Assembly (NCBI GenBank): GCA_005879245.1
Contig: VBLA01000004.1
Span: forward strand, 1 to 5,491
Reading direction: 5' to 3'
Length of the DNA: 5,491 nucleotides
DNA from: Deltaproteobacteria bacterium
GTDB lineage: Bacteria > Desulfobacterota > Binatia > DP-6
The notes below the pieces were generated by a model. It was not told the DNA's origin. It saw only the letters and a list, made by a program, of their open reading frames with translations, and made no database searches. Numbering within the stretch: position 1 is the stretch's first letter; each line of letters opens with the position of its first letter. The position numbers and the translations under genes were made by a program. Positions 4,863 through 5,491 of this stretch are shown here, one piece after another.

Positions 4863-5491
4863 TCAGTGCACCGCTGCCGCGGCGTGAGCGAGCCGTGCAG
4901 CGCGGGCGTCGATGGCCGGAGCGTCGGGAGCGCCGGGGGCGAGCTCGAGATAGCGGCGGAGGTCGGCCAGCGCCGCTGCGAAGCATTCGAGGCGCTCGTA
5001 GAGGAGACCCCGGAGCCGCACGTCCTCGGGCGCGTCGGGCGTGAGCACGAGGAGCAGGTCCACGGCCTCCAGCGCATGCGCGTGATCGCGGCGATCGAGG
5101 TAGACGTGGAGGAGGTTCCGGAGCATGCGAGCGAGGATGGCGGGCGCGTCAGTCGCCGCGAGCACATCGGAGGGCAGGCTGGTGACCCCGTCGCCGCGCG
5201 GGCCGAGAAAGGCGCGATAGCGCGCGAGGAGCTCCCCGACGTCGAGGAGGCGCCCGCCGAAGAAGGGGTCGAGCACGACGGACCCCGCGTCGCTCTCCAC
5301 GCGGACGAGGAAGTGACCGGGAAAGCCCACGCCGGTGACCGACAGGCCGAGGCGGGCGCCCGCCTCCATGAAGACGAGGGCGAGCGTGATCGGCAAGCCC
5401 GTCCGGCGCTCGAGCACGTCGTTCAGAAAGCTGTTCCGCGGATCGTAGTAGTCCTGCTGGTTGCCGCGGAAGCCGCACTCGCCGAACAGGT
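4863..5491 (-). CDS. SirB1-like transglutaminase-fold protein with C-terminal TPRs, 5' end missing
   Basis: The frame stays open to the right edge, so the start is outside the window; the GTG at 5417 is internal because the 24 codons before it read LFGECGFRGNQQDYYDP and on into NSFLNDV, well-known family sequence. The 208 visible residues hold the Transglut_core2 domain (about 1-110): RRTGLPITLALVF (28-40), GVGFPGHFLVR (53-63) and VVLDPFFGG (71-79), which supply the expected His59 and Asp74. The position of the transglutaminase nucleophile (G-x-C in true enzymes) reads GLPIT, so catalysis is doubtful, as for SirB1 relatives generally. Two TPR-like helix pairs follow (about 124-184, NLLHVYLDRRDHAHALEAVDL onward), the usual SirB1 architecture. 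The molecular role of the family is poorly defined. It is the upstream gene of a two-gene minus-strand unit, 20 bases before the membrane protein. Confidence 0.9.
   Translation of the reverse strand, partial: LFGECGFRGNQQDYYDPRNSFLNDVLERRTGLPITLALVFMEAGARLGLSVTGVGFPGHFLVRVESDAGSVVLDPFFGGRLLDVGELLARYRAFLGPRGDGVTSLPSDVLAATDAPAILARMLRNLLHVYLDRRDHAHALEAVDLLLVLTPDAPEDVRLRGLLYERLECFAAALADLRRYLELAPGAPDAPAIDARAARLAHAAAAVH

Overview
The window is GC-rich and gene-dense, with strongly G/C-ending codons, several GTG starts and very short intergenic gaps. It reads as a chromosomal segment of a high-GC bacterium. A TPR/NicO/NiCoT-like gene group, an F420-type luciferase-like oxidoreductase and a SirB1-like protein would fit deep Deltaproteobacteria (Myxococcota/Binatota-like), Rokubacteria or a similar environmental lineage. 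There is no rRNA or other marker here to settle this, so the taxonomy is inference.

Layout. The plus strand carries a tight three-gene group: (1) a TPR protein cut by the left edge (1-876); (2) a 492-residue NicO/RcnA-type nickel/cobalt transporter with a signal peptide, a periplasmic domain holding an EF-hand loop, and a long His-rich loop (873-2351); (3) a shorter NiCoT/UreH-type transporter with its own His-rich loop (2363-3076). Genes 1 and 2 overlap by four bases (GTGA). Gene 3 has a possible GTG that makes the same overlap, but a strong Shine-Dalgarno favours a GTG 15 bases further in. After a 92-base gap comes a small secreted four-cysteine protein of unknown function (3169-3480). After another 92-base gap comes a luciferase-like monooxygenase-family oxidoreductase (3573-4436) that contains a perfect 42-bp in-frame tandem duplication. 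The minus strand carries two genes that converge on it: a SirB1-like transglutaminase-fold protein with C-terminal TPRs, cut by the right edge (4863 to the end), and a four-helix membrane protein with four similarly placed histidines (4438-4842). The last two converging genes end one base apart.

How it works together. The left half is a metal-transport operon: two different Ni/Co permease types, each with a His-rich loop between membrane segments, preceded by a TPR protein that may act as an assembly or interaction partner. Whether it imports or exports metal cannot be decided here, since no urease, hydrogenase, cobalamin gene or metal-responsive repressor lies in the window. The right half looks like ordinary, functionally unconnected genes. 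I see no mobile element, CRISPR array, RNA gene or phage gene. The most unusual direct observation is the exact 42-bp tandem duplication. I do not see convincing evidence of a wholly new system.
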